Positions 35,434 to 43,867 of a stretch of 64,000 nt of DNA are shown here, one piece after another. The DNA is taken from assembly GCF_900104025.1 (NCBI RefSeq), contig NZ_FNIQ01000007.1:1-64000 (forward strand), read 5' to 3'. Position numbers and translations under genes: made by a program. The notes under the pieces were generated by a model. That model ran no database searches. It was not told the origin of the DNA and was given only the letters and a program-made list of their open reading frames with translations. Origin of the DNA: Geodermatophilus sp. DSM 45219. GTDB lineage: Bacteria; Actinomycetota; Actinomycetes; Mycobacteriales; Geodermatophilaceae. Numbering within the stretch: the stretch's first letter is position 1; every line of letters starts with the position of its first letter.

Positions 35434-37728
35434 GCGGGGGGTCCTCCTCGGTGCGGGGAACGCGGGCTCCGGACTGCCTTTATCGCGATAAAGGCGGTTC
35501 GGGGTGCGGGACGGCGGCAGCGGCGTGCGCGCCGGGGTCGGGGTGTGCGGGCTGGTCCCGGGCTGGGTGGCGGCCTCGGGGGCGGGCAGCCGCTCGACCG
35601 GGCCGGCGACGCGGGTGACCGCGACCGCGCAGACCTTGAAGGCGGGCATCCCCGACGTCGGGTCGAGGGCGGGGTCGGTGAGCGCGTTCGCGCTGGAGCC
35701 CCCGCCCCAGTGGAAGGGCGCGAAGACGACGTCGGGCCGGATGTCGTCGGTCAGCAGCGCCGAGAACCGGGCGCGGCCGCGGCGGGTGGCCAGCTCCACG
35801 ACGTCGTCCGGGCCGATGCCCAGCCGGCGGGCGAGGTCGGGGTGCAGCTCGGCGCGCGGCAGCGGGGCGACCAGCTGCAGGCTCCTGGTCCGCCGTGTCT
35901 GGGTGCCCGACTGGTACTGCGCCAGCACCCGGCCGGTGGTGAGCACGTAGGGGTAGTCGCGGTCGGGCCGCTCGTTGGCCTCCACGTGCTCGACCCGGAC
36001 GAACCGCGCCCGTCCGTCGGGGGTGGCGAACCGCTCGGTGAACAGCCGCGGGGTGCCCGGGTGGTCGGGCGCGGGGCAGGGCCAGAAGACGCCCTGCTCC
36101 TCGTCGATGCGCCGGTAGCTGATGCCGGAGTAGTCGGCCGCTCCCCCGGCGCTGGCCCGGCCGAGTTCGGCGAAGACGGTCTCCGGGTCGGCGGAGAACA
36201 GGTGCCCGGCGCCGAGCCGCCCGGCCAGCTCGGCGAGCAGCTGCAGGTCGTCGCGGACGCCGTCGGGCGGGTCCAGCGCGCGCCGGCGGCGGACGACCCG
36301 CCCCTCGAGGTTGGTCATCGTGCCGTCCTCCTCGGCCCACATGGCGCTGGGCAGGACGACGTCGGCGAGCTCGGCGGTCTCGGAGAGGAAGAAGTCGCTG
36401 ACCACGAGGAAGTCCAGGTCGGCCAGCCGGCTCATCACCCGCCGTGCGTCGGGCGCGGACACCGCGACGTTGGAGGCGAGCACCAGCAGCGTGCGCACCC
36501 CGCCGTCGGTGCCGAGCGCGTCGAGCAGCTCGAACGCCGACGGCCCCGGCTGCGGCAGGTCGTCGGGGTCGACGCCCCAGACGGCGGCCACGTGCGCGCG
36601 GGCGGCGGGGTCGGCGAGCCTGCGGTAGCCGGGCAGCTGGTCGGCCTTCTGCCCGTGCTCGCGGCCGCCCTGCCCGTTGCCCTGGCCGGTGACCGTGGCC
36701 CAGCCGCTCCCCTCCCGGCCGGGCAGCCCCAGGGCCAGCGCCAGGTTGATCCACGCCTGCGCGGTGTCGGTGCCGCTGCGGTGCTGCTCGGCGCCGCGGG
36801 CGGTCAGCACGATGGCCCGCCCGGCCCGCGCGAGGGCGAAGACGGTGCGCCGCTGGTCGGCCACGGGGACGCCGGTGAGCCGCTCCACCCGGTCGGGCCA
36901 GTAGGCCGTGACCCCCTCCCGGACCTGCTCGAAGCCCGTGGTCCGGGCGGCGACGTACTGCTCGTCGACCAGGCCCTCGGCGATCGCGACGTGCAGCAGC
37001 CCGTTGGCCAGTGCCAGGTCGGTGCCCGGCAGCGGCTGCAGGTGCAGTGCGGCGTTGCGGGCGGTCGCCGTCCGGCGGGGGTCGACGACGACGTGCTGGG
37101 CACCGCGGGCCCGCCCCTCGTCGAACCACTGCATCGCCGGCGGCATGGTGTCCGCCGGGTTCGACCCGACGAGCACGACGACGTCGGCCGCGGCGACGTC
37201 GGCCAGCGGGAACGGCATGCCGCGGTCCAGGCCGAAGGCGCGGTTGGCCGCCCCCGCCGCCGAGGACATGCAGAACCGGCCGTTGTAGTCGATCCGCGAG
37301 GTGCGCAGGGCGACCCGGGCGAACTTGCCGAACTGGTAGGCCTGCTCGTTGGTCAGCCCGCCGCCGCCGAAGCAGCCGACGGCGTCGCGGCCGTGCTCGG
37401 CCTGGGTGCGCCCGATCGCCTCGACCACCCGGTCCAGCGCCGCGTCCCAGGTCGTCTCCACCAGCGCGCTGCTGCGGTCGCCGGGGACGGCGCGGACCAG
37501 CGGGCGGGTCAGCCGCTCGGGGTGGTCCAGCAGCTCCGGCGCCGACCAGCCCTTGGAGCACAGGCCGCCGCGGTTGGTCGGGAAGTCCGCCGGCTGCAGC
37601 GTGGCGGGGCGGTCGCCGCCGGTCATGGTGACCCCGCACTGCAGCGAGCAGTACGGGCAGTGCGTCTGCGTCGTGCGGGTGCGGGGACCCACGCCGGCGA
37701 GCACTCCGGGCAGGGCGGTCGCGGTCAC
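35086..37728 (-). CDS. nasA: assimilatory nitrate reductase catalytic subunit
   Basis: Molybdopterin enzyme reducing nitrate to nitrite. N-terminal 4Fe-4S site CPYCSLQC (~20-30) with a fourth Cys in GGLCSKGW; molybdopterin oxidoreductase domain with FGGGGLTNEQAYQFGKF and GSNPADTMPP; molydopterin dinucleotide-binding domain near ~600-690. After ~residue 695 comes a Pro/Thr-rich linker and then a 115-residue extra domain (see 35086-35433), so this product (880 aa) is longer than usual. I chose the GTG at 37728 over an open frame to 37800, which would overlap the GlnR-like box. Confidence 0.93.
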   Translation of the reverse strand: MTATALPGVLAGVGPRTRTTQTHCPYCSLQCGVTMTGGDRPATLQPADFPTNRGGLCSKGWSAPELLDHPERLTRPLVRAVPGDRSSALVETTWDAALDRVVEAIGRTQAEHGRDAVGCFGGGGLTNEQAYQFGKFARVALRTSRIDYNGRFCMSSAAGAANRAFGLDRGMPFPLADVAAADVVVLVGSNPADTMPPAMQWFDEGRARGAQHVVVDPRRTATARNAALHLQPLPGTDLALANGLLHVAIAEGLVDEQYVAARTTGFEQVREGVTAYWPDRVERLTGVPVADQRRTVFALARAGRAIVLTARGAEQHRSGTDTAQAWINLALALGLPGREGSGWATVTGQGNGQGGREHGQKADQLPGYRRLADPAARAHVAAVWGVDPDDLPQPGPSAFELLDALGTDGGVRTLLVLASNVAVSAPDARRVMSRLADLDFLVVSDFFLSETAELADVVLPSAMWAEEDGTMTNLEGRVVRRRRALDPPDGVRDDLQLLAELAGRLGAGHLFSADPETVFAELGRASAGGAADYSGISYRRIDEEQGVFWPCPAPDHPGTPRLFTERFATPDGRARFVRVEHVEANERPDRDYPYVLTTGRVLAQYQSGTQTRRTRSLQLVAPLPRAELHPDLARRLGIGPDDVVELATRRGRARFSALLTDDIRPDVVFAPFHWGGGSSANALTDPALDPTSGMPAFKVCAVAVTRVAGPVERLPAPEAATQPGTSPHTPTPARTPLPPSRTPNRLYRDKGSPEPAFPAPRRTPRVKSTPRFLQGVYPITGEGLDEPGPVDPALRYTVPAGAAAQALYFRGGNSTEHLVYVLLVRDGVPVRWFPIGAKNEVHVPLRVVEDMPGGTVVELQAAAPIGVTGELVVDLGLVEV
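35476..35495. repeat. AT-rich perfect 20-base palindrome in the nasA linker
   Basis: GCCTTTATCGCGATAAAGGC, a perfect palindrome in otherwise GC-rich sequence, just before the ribosome site of the small C-terminal frame. It could be an operator for an internal promoter or an RNA hairpin with a CGCG loop. Confidence 0.75.
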
Positions 37729-37784
37729 GGGGACGAGGTTCCGGGGCCGCGGTTTCCCGGCGGCGGCATCGACGTCAAGCCTGC

Positions 37785-37800
37785 GTTCCGTCGACCTCAC
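37785..37800 (-). promoter_or_regulatory. GlnR-like box before nasA
   Basis: On the minus strand GTGAGGTCGACGGAAC (GTGAG-N6-GGAAC), 57 bases before the nasA GTG. Same pattern and nearly the same distance as the box before narK (28009-28024). Supports joint nitrogen control of uptake and reduction. Confidence 0.5.
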
Positions 37801-37843
37801 GGCGTCCCGCCGGCGGTTGTTAGGACCGACCTACGCTGGCCGG

Positions 37844-38482
37844 GTGGCCGACCGCGTGATCTCCGTGCACCTCGGCACCCCGTCGGTCCGCCTCGCCGAG
37901 CAGCGCGACGTGCCGCGGATCGCTGCCACCCTCACCCTCGTGCAGGCCACCTCCCGCTGGGCCCGCTGGGCGCTCCCGGACGACGGCCGCGTGCAGCGGC
38001 TGACCCGGCTGCACGAGCTCGACGCCGCGCACCGCGCGGTCTCGACCGGCACCGGGTGGGTCACCGAGGACGTCTCCGCCGTCGCCACCTGGGAGGCCCC
38101 GGACGGCGCGCCGGGCACCCGGCCGCTGCCCGACGACGTCCGTGAGGCCCTCGCCCGGGAGCTGCCGCACATCACCGGCTCGCACTGGTCGCGGGTCCGG
38201 GAGACCCACGCGCTGGTCGACGCCGCCCGCCCGGCCGGCCCGCACTGGTGGCTGGCCCACCTGGGCACCCGGCCCAGCAGCCGGCGCCGCGGCTACGGCA
38301 CCGCGCTGCTGGCCCCCGGGCTGGCCTCCTGCGACACGACCGGCCTGCCCGCCGCGACCGTCGTCTCCACCTGGGCCGCGGTCCGGTTCCTGCGGCGGCT
38401 CGGCTTCGAGGTGGACCGGGAGGTGCCGTCGGCGGACGGCGCCCTGCAGCAGTGGCTGCTGGTGCGCCCGCCGCAGGGCTGA
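37844..38482 (+). CDS. GNAT-type acetyltransferase
   Basis: Acetyl-CoA binding motif in LGTRPSSRRRGYGTALL (R-x-x-G-x-G) near residue 150, preceded by WWLAHLGT strand. 212 aa; GTG start, divergent from nasA. A -10-like TACGCT ends 6 bases before the GTG, suggesting a leaderless transcript. Substrate unknown. Confidence 0.8.
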   Translation: MADRVISVHLGTPSVRLAEQRDVPRIAATLTLVQATSRWARWALPDDGRVQRLTRLHELDAAHRAVSTGTGWVTEDVSAVATWEAPDGAPGTRPLPDDVREALARELPHITGSHWSRVRETHALVDAARPAGPHWWLAHLGTRPSSRRRGYGTALLAPGLASCDTTGLPAATVVSTWAAVRFLRRLGFEVDREVPSADGALQQWLLVRPPQG

Positions 38483-38512
38483 CCACCCCCCGGCAGGGTC
38501 CTGCGGGGGTGG
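38483..38512. terminator. bidirectional terminator
   Basis: Stem CCACCCCC-CGGCAGG with CCTGC-GGGGGTGG (one unpaired base), loop of 2, directly between the convergent stops of the GNAT and GH65 genes. Confidence 0.6.
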
Positions 38513-38516
38513 CCCG

Positions 38517-40874
38517 TCACCGCACGGGACGCCCTCCGGTGCGCGGCTCCCGGCCGGCCGGCTGCCTCGGCTCGTCCAGGAGCGGGGTCGGGGCACGGAG
38601 CGGTGCGTGCACGGGCGCGGCAGCCGCCACCCGCAGCGGTGCGCCGTCCACGACGACGGTCACCGGCCCCTCGCCGCGCAGGAGCGTGACCGTGGTGCCC
38701 TCGACCGTCGTCTCCACGCGGAGCACCCTGCCGCGCCAGGTGACGCGGTACGCGGTGCGGGAGAGCGAGGACGGCAGCAGGGGCGCGATCTCGAGGTCCT
38801 CGTGGTCCTCCCGCAGCCCGCCGAGACCGGCGACGAAGGCCAGCCACGCCCCTCCCACCGCGGCCAGGTGCAGGCCCCCGGCGGTGTCGCCCTGGATGTC
38901 CCGCAGGTCGACGAACGCGCACTCCCGCAGATGACGCAGGGCGAGGTCGGGGTGCTGCGCCTGCGCGCACACGACCGCCTGGACGGCGGCCGAGAGGGAG
39001 GAGTCCCGGACGGTGCGCGCCTCGTAGTAGTCGAGGTCGCGCGCCACCTCCTCGGCCGTGAAGTCGTCGCGGCACCACCACAGGGCCTGGACCAGGTCGG
39101 CCTGCTTGAGCACCTGACGCCGGTAGAAGGTCGCGTAGTGCTGGTGCTCCTGGACCGGGTAGGAGTTCGGCTCGTCCTCGAACCGCCACTCCCGGTACGT
39201 CGTGAAGTTCGCGTTCATCGGGTGCACGCCCAGGCCCTCGTCCCACGGGACGTGCACCGCATCCGCCGCGGACCGCCACGCGGCGGTGTCGGCGTGGGTG
39301 ACGCCCAGCTCGGCCGCACGCTCCGGCAACCGCTGGCACGCGTCGGCGGCCCACCGCAGGTTGCGCCGGGCCATGAGGTTGGTGAACACGTTGTCGTCCA
39401 CGACCCCCGTGTACTCGTCCGGCCCCGTCATGCCGAACAGGTGCCATCCCCCGGCGGCGTCCTCGTGGCCGATGGACATCCACAGCCGCGCCGTCTCGAC
39501 GAGCACCGCCAGACCGCCGAGGAACTCGAGGTCCTCGCCCGTGACGTTCTGGTGGAGCCAGAAGGCGCGGGAGATGTCGGCGTTGACGTGCATCGCCGCC
39601 GTGCTCGCCGGCCAGTACGCGGAGGTCTCGCGCCCGCTGATCGTGCGCCACGGGAAGGACGCCCCCTCGAGCCCCAGCGTGCGGGCCCGCTCCCGCGCGA
39701 GGTCCAGCGTGGCCGCACGCCACCGCAGCAGACGGGACGCCGCGTCCGGGCGCAGCAGCGTCAGGGCGGGCACCACGAACCCCTCGACGTCCCAGAAGGT
39801 GTGCCCGCTGTACCCGATACCGGTCAGTCCCTTGGCCCCGACGGGGGCATCGGAGATGCAGGCCGCCGAGCTGAACAGCTGGAACACGGTGTAGCGCAGC
39901 GCCTGCTGCAGCTCGGGGTCGCCGTCGACCTCGACGTCCGCCGTGGCCCACAGCTCGTCGAGCGCGGCACGCTGGGCCGTGAGCAGCCCCTCCCACCCGA
40001 GGTCGAGTGCGGAACCCACGGCCGCCGACGCCTCGGCGACGACGGAGTCGCTCCCGGCGTCGTGCGACCAGCTGTACCCGACGACCTTGACGATCGTGAT
40101 CGTCTCCCCGGGTCGGAGGTCGGCGGCGACCGTGGTGACGACGTGCTGCTCGTCGACGTGCGTGCTCACCCGCCCGCCGTCGACCTCGTGGGCGACCGCG
40201 GCCGCGATCGTGATGCCCGACCGGCGCGTCCGTTCCACGAGGGCGCCACCGTTCGCGTTGCCGATCTGCGCGCGCGGCTCGAAGGCCTGGTCCAGGGCCG
40301 CTGCGACACGCGGGTCGTCGTTCTCCACGCCGGCCGGCGTCACCTCGCCGGCGGCCAGCTCGGACCGGACCAGCACGTGCGCGGGCGCGCGCGCGTCCAG
40401 GACGCGGACCTCGTACCGGACCGCGCAGACCGACCGCTCCACCAGGGAGACCAGCCGCCGCGAGGTCACCTCCACCGTCGTGCCCGACTGCGCCGTCCAG
40501 CGCACGCGGCGGTCGAGCGTGCCGGCGCGCAGGTCCAGCGCGCGTTCGTGGACCGACGGCCGGACCTCGCGCACGTCGAGCACGATCCCGTCGACCAGGA
40601 GCCGCAGCGGCGTGCCGTCGGCGACGGTCAGCATCGCCTGCCCCTCCTCGGGCTGGCCGTAGCCACCCTCGGGATAGGACAACGGGTGGAGCTCGTGGAC
40701 CCCGGACAGGTAGGTGCCGCGCATGCCGGCGGGCTCGACCTCGTCGAGCGTCCCGCGGATCCCGACGTAGCCGTTGGAGAGACTGAAGACCGACTCGGCG
40801 ACGGCGCGCGTCCCGGGGTCCACGCGCGGCTCACGGACGAGCCACGGGGCGGTGTCGAAGGTCGGGGCGGCCAC
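38517..40874 (-). CDS. glycoside hydrolase family 65 disaccharide phosphorylase
   Basis: GH65 enzymes split trehalose, maltose, kojibiose or nigerose with phosphate, giving beta-glucose-1-phosphate. N-terminal domain with SVFSLSNGYVGIRGTLDE, catalytic (alpha/alpha)6 barrel with GYSGHTFWDVEGFVVPAL and the general-acid Glu in TGPDEYTGVVDDN near residue 485, then a C-terminal sandwich. 785 aa from the GTG at 40874, the family length. No beta-phosphoglucomutase gene is adjacent, and the specific sugar cannot be told by eye. Confidence 0.9.
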   Translation of the reverse strand: MAAPTFDTAPWLVREPRVDPGTRAVAESVFSLSNGYVGIRGTLDEVEPAGMRGTYLSGVHELHPLSYPEGGYGQPEEGQAMLTVADGTPLRLLVDGIVLDVREVRPSVHERALDLRAGTLDRRVRWTAQSGTTVEVTSRRLVSLVERSVCAVRYEVRVLDARAPAHVLVRSELAAGEVTPAGVENDDPRVAAALDQAFEPRAQIGNANGGALVERTRRSGITIAAAVAHEVDGGRVSTHVDEQHVVTTVAADLRPGETITIVKVVGYSWSHDAGSDSVVAEASAAVGSALDLGWEGLLTAQRAALDELWATADVEVDGDPELQQALRYTVFQLFSSAACISDAPVGAKGLTGIGYSGHTFWDVEGFVVPALTLLRPDAASRLLRWRAATLDLARERARTLGLEGASFPWRTISGRETSAYWPASTAAMHVNADISRAFWLHQNVTGEDLEFLGGLAVLVETARLWMSIGHEDAAGGWHLFGMTGPDEYTGVVDDNVFTNLMARRNLRWAADACQRLPERAAELGVTHADTAAWRSAADAVHVPWDEGLGVHPMNANFTTYREWRFEDEPNSYPVQEHQHYATFYRRQVLKQADLVQALWWCRDDFTAEEVARDLDYYEARTVRDSSLSAAVQAVVCAQAQHPDLALRHLRECAFVDLRDIQGDTAGGLHLAAVGGAWLAFVAGLGGLREDHEDLEIAPLLPSSLSRTAYRVTWRGRVLRVETTVEGTTVTLLRGEGPVTVVVDGAPLRVAAAAPVHAPLRAPTPLLDEPRQPAGREPRTGGRPVR

Positions 40875-41020
40875 GTCCGGTCCTCGCTCGCGTCGTCGGG
40901 AAGGGGATGGGGCGCCCAGGGCCGGCGTCCCGGTCCCCGTCCTACCGGTCGGCACACCGCGGCGCGATCCGGGACGGCGGACGTCCCGCCGCAGGATCCT
41001 CGAGGGGGATCTCCCGCGGG

Positions 41021-41047
41021 TGTCGATCCGGGCGGATCCCGTTCGTC
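41021..41047 (+). promoter_or_regulatory. ECF42-type promoter
   Basis: TGTCGA (41021-41026), 17-base spacer, CGTC (41044-41047), 52 bases before the DGPF gene. ECF42 sigma factors of Streptomyces are described as recognising TGTCGA at -35 and CGA/TC at -10 and acting on their own operon; the sequence, spacing and neighbouring ECF42 gene agree. Confidence 0.6.
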
Positions 41048-41099
41048 CAGGGGGTGAGCGGCCGGTACGGTGCCGGCCGCCGCACCCGAGGAGGCAGCG

Positions 41100-41450
41100 A
41101 TGCCGCAGTACCTGCTCAGCCTGATCCAGCCCGCCGGCGAGGCGCCCCCGCCCGAGGTCCTCGACCCGATCATGCGGGACGTGGCCGCGGTGACCGCGGC
41201 GATGCGCGCGGCCGGGGCCTGGGTGTTCTCCGCCGGCCTGCACGCGCCGGAGACCGCGACCGTGGTGCGCCCGGCGGGCGGGGAGTTCCTGGTGACGGAC
41301 GGGCCCTACGTGGAGGCCAAGGAGCACGTCGGCGGCTTCACCGTCGTCGAGGCCGAGGACCTCGACGCGGCGCTGGCCTGGGGCCGCGAGGTGGCCCGGG
41401 CGACGACCCTGCCGGTGGAGGTCCGCCCGGTCGCGAAGCCCGGCGTCTGA
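41100..41450 (+). CDS. YCII-related (DGPF) protein, ECF42 partner
   Basis: 116 aa with the DGPF-type motif DGPYVEAKEHVGGF and a ferredoxin-like alpha/beta pattern. DGPF proteins are encoded beside ECF42 sigma factors and influence their activity by an unknown means. ATG at 41100 with AGGAGG upstream. Five bases separate it from the sigma gene, so they form one operon under the promoter at 41021. Confidence 0.9.
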   Translation: MPQYLLSLIQPAGEAPPPEVLDPIMRDVAAVTAAMRAAGAWVFSAGLHAPETATVVRPAGGEFLVTDGPYVEAKEHVGGFTVVEAEDLDAALAWGREVARATTLPVEVRPVAKPGV

Positions 41451-41454
41451 GGCG

Positions 41455-42663
41455 ATGCCCGACGTCGAGGCGGTGTTCCGCGAGTCCTACGGGCGCGCGG
41501 TCGCCGTCCTCACCCGCCTCCTCGGCGACATCGACGCCGCCGAGGAGGCGGTGCAGGACGCGTTCCTCACCGCCGTGCAGCGCTGGCCGGCCGAGGGCGT
41601 GCCGCCCAGCCCGGCCGGGTGGATCGTGACGACCGCCCGGAACCGGGCCATCGACCGCGTGCGCCGCGAGTCCACCCGCACCGACCGGTACCGCGCGGCG
41701 GCACTGCTGGCCGACGACTCACCCCCGCCCGAGGAGGGCGCCGTGCGCGACGACCGGCTGCGCATGCTGTTCACCTGCTGCCACCCCGCCCTGGCACCGG
41801 CCGCCCGGGTGGCGCTGACCCTGCGGCTGGTCGGCGGGCTGTCCACCGCCGAGGTCGCGCACGCCTTCCTGGTGCCCGAGGCGACGATGGCCCAGCGCCT
41901 GGTGCGGGCCAAGGCCAAGATCCGCGACGCCCGCATCCCCTACCGCGTGCCCGCCGAGGCCGACCTGCCCGACCGGCTGGCCGGCGTCCTCGCGGTGGTC
42001 CACCTCGTCTACACCGAGGGGCACACGGCGTCCTCCGGCGACCGGCTGGTCCGCACCGACCTGTGCGCCGAGGCGGTGCGGCTGGCCCGGGAGCTGGCCG
42101 GCCTGATGCCCGACGAGCCCGAGGTGCTCGGCCTGCTGGCGCTGGTCCTGCTCGCCGAGTCCCGCCGGGCCGCCCGGGTCGGGCCGGACGGGTCGCTGGT
42201 GCCGCTCCCGGAGCAGGACCGGTCGCTGTGGGACGCCGCCCTGGTCGCCGAGGGGCAGGAGCTCGTGCGGCGCTGCCTGCGCCGCGGCGCCCCCGGGCCG
42301 TACCAGGTGCAGGCGGCGATCCAGGCGGTGCACAGCGACGCGGCGACCGCGGCGGACACCGACTGGTCGCAGGTGCTCGCGCTCTACGACCACCTCGTGG
42401 CGCTGACGCCCGGCCCGGTGGTGGCGCTCAACCGGGCGGTCGCGGTGGCCGAGGTCGAGGGGCCGGCCGCGGCGCTCGCCCTGGTCGAGGCCCTCGACCT
42501 GCCGCGCACCCACCTGCTGCCCGCCGTGCGGGCCGACCTGCTGCGCCGGCTGGGCCGCGACGCCGAGGCCGCCGCGGCCTACGACGAGGCCCTCGCGCTG
42601 GTCGGCACCAGCGTGGAGCGCGACTTCCTGCAGCGGCGGCGGGCCGGGGTCGCGGGCACCTGA
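41455..42663 (+). CDS. ECF42-group sigma factor with C-terminal extension
   Basis: Sigma region 2 (~1-70; FRESYGRAVAVLTRLLGDIDAAEEAVQDAF) and region 4 (~100-155; STAEVAHAFLVPEATMAQRLVRAKAKI), then a ~240-residue helical extension (DUF6596/TPR-like) with LAVVHLVYTEGH and VALNRAVAVAEVEGP. This extension, required for function in the ECF42 group, takes the place of a separate anti-sigma factor. 402 aa, full length. Confidence 0.93.
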   Translation: MPDVEAVFRESYGRAVAVLTRLLGDIDAAEEAVQDAFLTAVQRWPAEGVPPSPAGWIVTTARNRAIDRVRRESTRTDRYRAAALLADDSPPPEEGAVRDDRLRMLFTCCHPALAPAARVALTLRLVGGLSTAEVAHAFLVPEATMAQRLVRAKAKIRDARIPYRVPAEADLPDRLAGVLAVVHLVYTEGHTASSGDRLVRTDLCAEAVRLARELAGLMPDEPEVLGLLALVLLAESRRAARVGPDGSLVPLPEQDRSLWDAALVAEGQELVRRCLRRGAPGPYQVQAAIQAVHSDAATAADTDWSQVLALYDHLVALTPGPVVALNRAVAVAEVEGPAAALALVEALDLPRTHLLPAVRADLLRRLGRDAEAAAAYDEALALVGTSVERDFLQRRRAGVAGT

Positions 42664-42675
42664 CCCTGCTCGGCC

Positions 42676-42716
42676 ACGGTCGTGCTCTGCCCACCGTGGT
42701 GGCAGAGCACGACCGT
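42676..42716. repeat. family B inverted repeat, copy B2
   Basis: Perfect 16-base arms ACGGTCGTGCTCTGCC (42676-42691) and GGCAGAGCACGACCGT (42701-42716), loop of 9 bases. Shares TCGTGCTCTGCC with copy B1 at 9831. Lies between the convergent ECF42 and arfB genes. Confidence 0.75.
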
Positions 42717-42745
42717 CCACGGCGGAGGCGTGACGCCGGGGGACG

Positions 42746-43186
42746 TCAGTCCCAGGAGCGGCGCTGCTTCTTGAGCTCGCCGCGCTGCTTCTTGGCCTGG
42801 ATCCGCCGCTCCTGCGACCCGCGCGTGGGCCGGGTGCGCCGGCGCTGCGCGGGTGGCGGGGCCAGCGCGGCGCGCAGCACGGCGGCCAGCCGCTCGCGGG
42901 CGGCCTGCCGGTTGCGCAGCTGCTGGCGGTGCTCGCTGGCGGCCACGGTGAGCACGCCGTCGACCAGCCGGCCGCCCAGGCGCTCGGCCAGCCGCTGCCG
43001 CTGCGCGTCCGCCAGCCCTGGCAGCTCCAGCGGCACCACCGACAGCTCCACCCGCGAGTCGGCCGTGTTGACCCCCTGCCCGCCGGGCCCCGAGGAGCGG
43101 GAGAAGCGCCAGTGCAGCGCGGTCGCCGGCACGACGAGCGAGCCGGTGACCGGCAGGTCGCCTGCGGCGTCGTCGATGGCGGGCAC
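42746..43186 (-). CDS. arfB: alternative ribosome-rescue peptidyl-tRNA hydrolase
   Basis: Class I release-factor-like protein without codon-recognition domain. The GGQ motif is in SSGPGGQGVNTADSRVEL near residue 35, and a basic tail (RRIQAKKQRGELKKQRR) for entering the mRNA channel of stalled ribosomes ends the protein. 146 aa. Frees non-stop ribosomes independently of tmRNA. Confidence 0.93.
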   Translation of the reverse strand: MPAIDDAAGDLPVTGSLVVPATALHWRFSRSSGPGGQGVNTADSRVELSVVPLELPGLADAQRQRLAERLGGRLVDGVLTVAASEHRQQLRNRQAARERLAAVLRAALAPPPAQRRRTRPTRGSQERRIQAKKQRGELKKQRRSWD

Positions 43187-43234
43187 GTCCCCCAGTGTGG
43201 CGACACCTGCCGTTCCGGCTACCGGGCGGTGATC

Positions 43235-43861
43235 ATGCGTGCCAGGGTCCCCCGCGTGACCACCGGTACACCGACGACCGCGTCCGCCGGCCCCGGGCCC
43301 GTGGTGGCGGCGAGCATCGCGTCGACCTGCGCCGTCACCGTGCTCGGCGCCCTGGTGGCGTGGCCGTCACCGGAGCTGACCGGCTCCGGGTGGCAGGTCG
43401 CCGACGTCCCGCCGTCCACGGCCTGCCTGGTGGCCGGCGCGGCCGTGCTGTGCGTGGTGGTGGCGGCGACCCTCGTACGCCCCGGGTCCCTGCCGGGACG
43501 CGCGGCCGCCGTGACCTGGTGGGTGCTGGCGCTGGCGTCGGCGTTCGCCCTGACGTGGAACGCCCTCTACAGCGCGGCGCTGTCCGCGGTCGCCTTCGGC
43601 GCGGTCATCCCGGTGCTCCACTGGCTGTTCACGTTCGTGCCCGCGCTCGTCGTGGGGCTGGCGACCAGGGGTGCGGGACCTCGTGCCCAGCTGCGCGCGA
43701 CCCTGGGCACCGCCGTGGTCACCCTGCCGCTGCTCGCCCTGGGCTGGGCGCTGCTGCTCTCGTCGGACGTGCTGGGCGCAGTCCTCGGCACGCTCTGGAG
43801 CACGGCCGTGCTGGGCGTCGTCCCGCTGGTCGTCGCCGTCGCCGCCACGCGGCTGCGCTGA
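43235..43861 (+). CDS. polytopic membrane protein, hypothetical
   Basis: About 208 aa with five hydrophobic segments (about 25-45, 60-80, 88-108, 112-135, 155-200). No motif recognised. In-frame starts include GTG 43229, ATG 43235 and GTG 43256, none with a strong ribosome site. Confidence 0.65.
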   Translation: MRARVPRVTTGTPTTASAGPGPVVAASIASTCAVTVLGALVAWPSPELTGSGWQVADVPPSTACLVAGAAVLCVVVAATLVRPGSLPGRAAAVTWWVLALASAFALTWNALYSAALSAVAFGAVIPVLHWLFTFVPALVVGLATRGAGPRAQLRATLGTAVVTLPLLALGWALLLSSDVLGAVLGTLWSTAVLGVVPLVVAVAATRLR

Positions 43862-43867
43862 CCGGTC

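Noticed and set aside
37729-37800. nasA start at 37800
   Set aside because: Would add 24 non-conserved residues and cover the GlnR-like box; the GTG at 37728 fits homologues.
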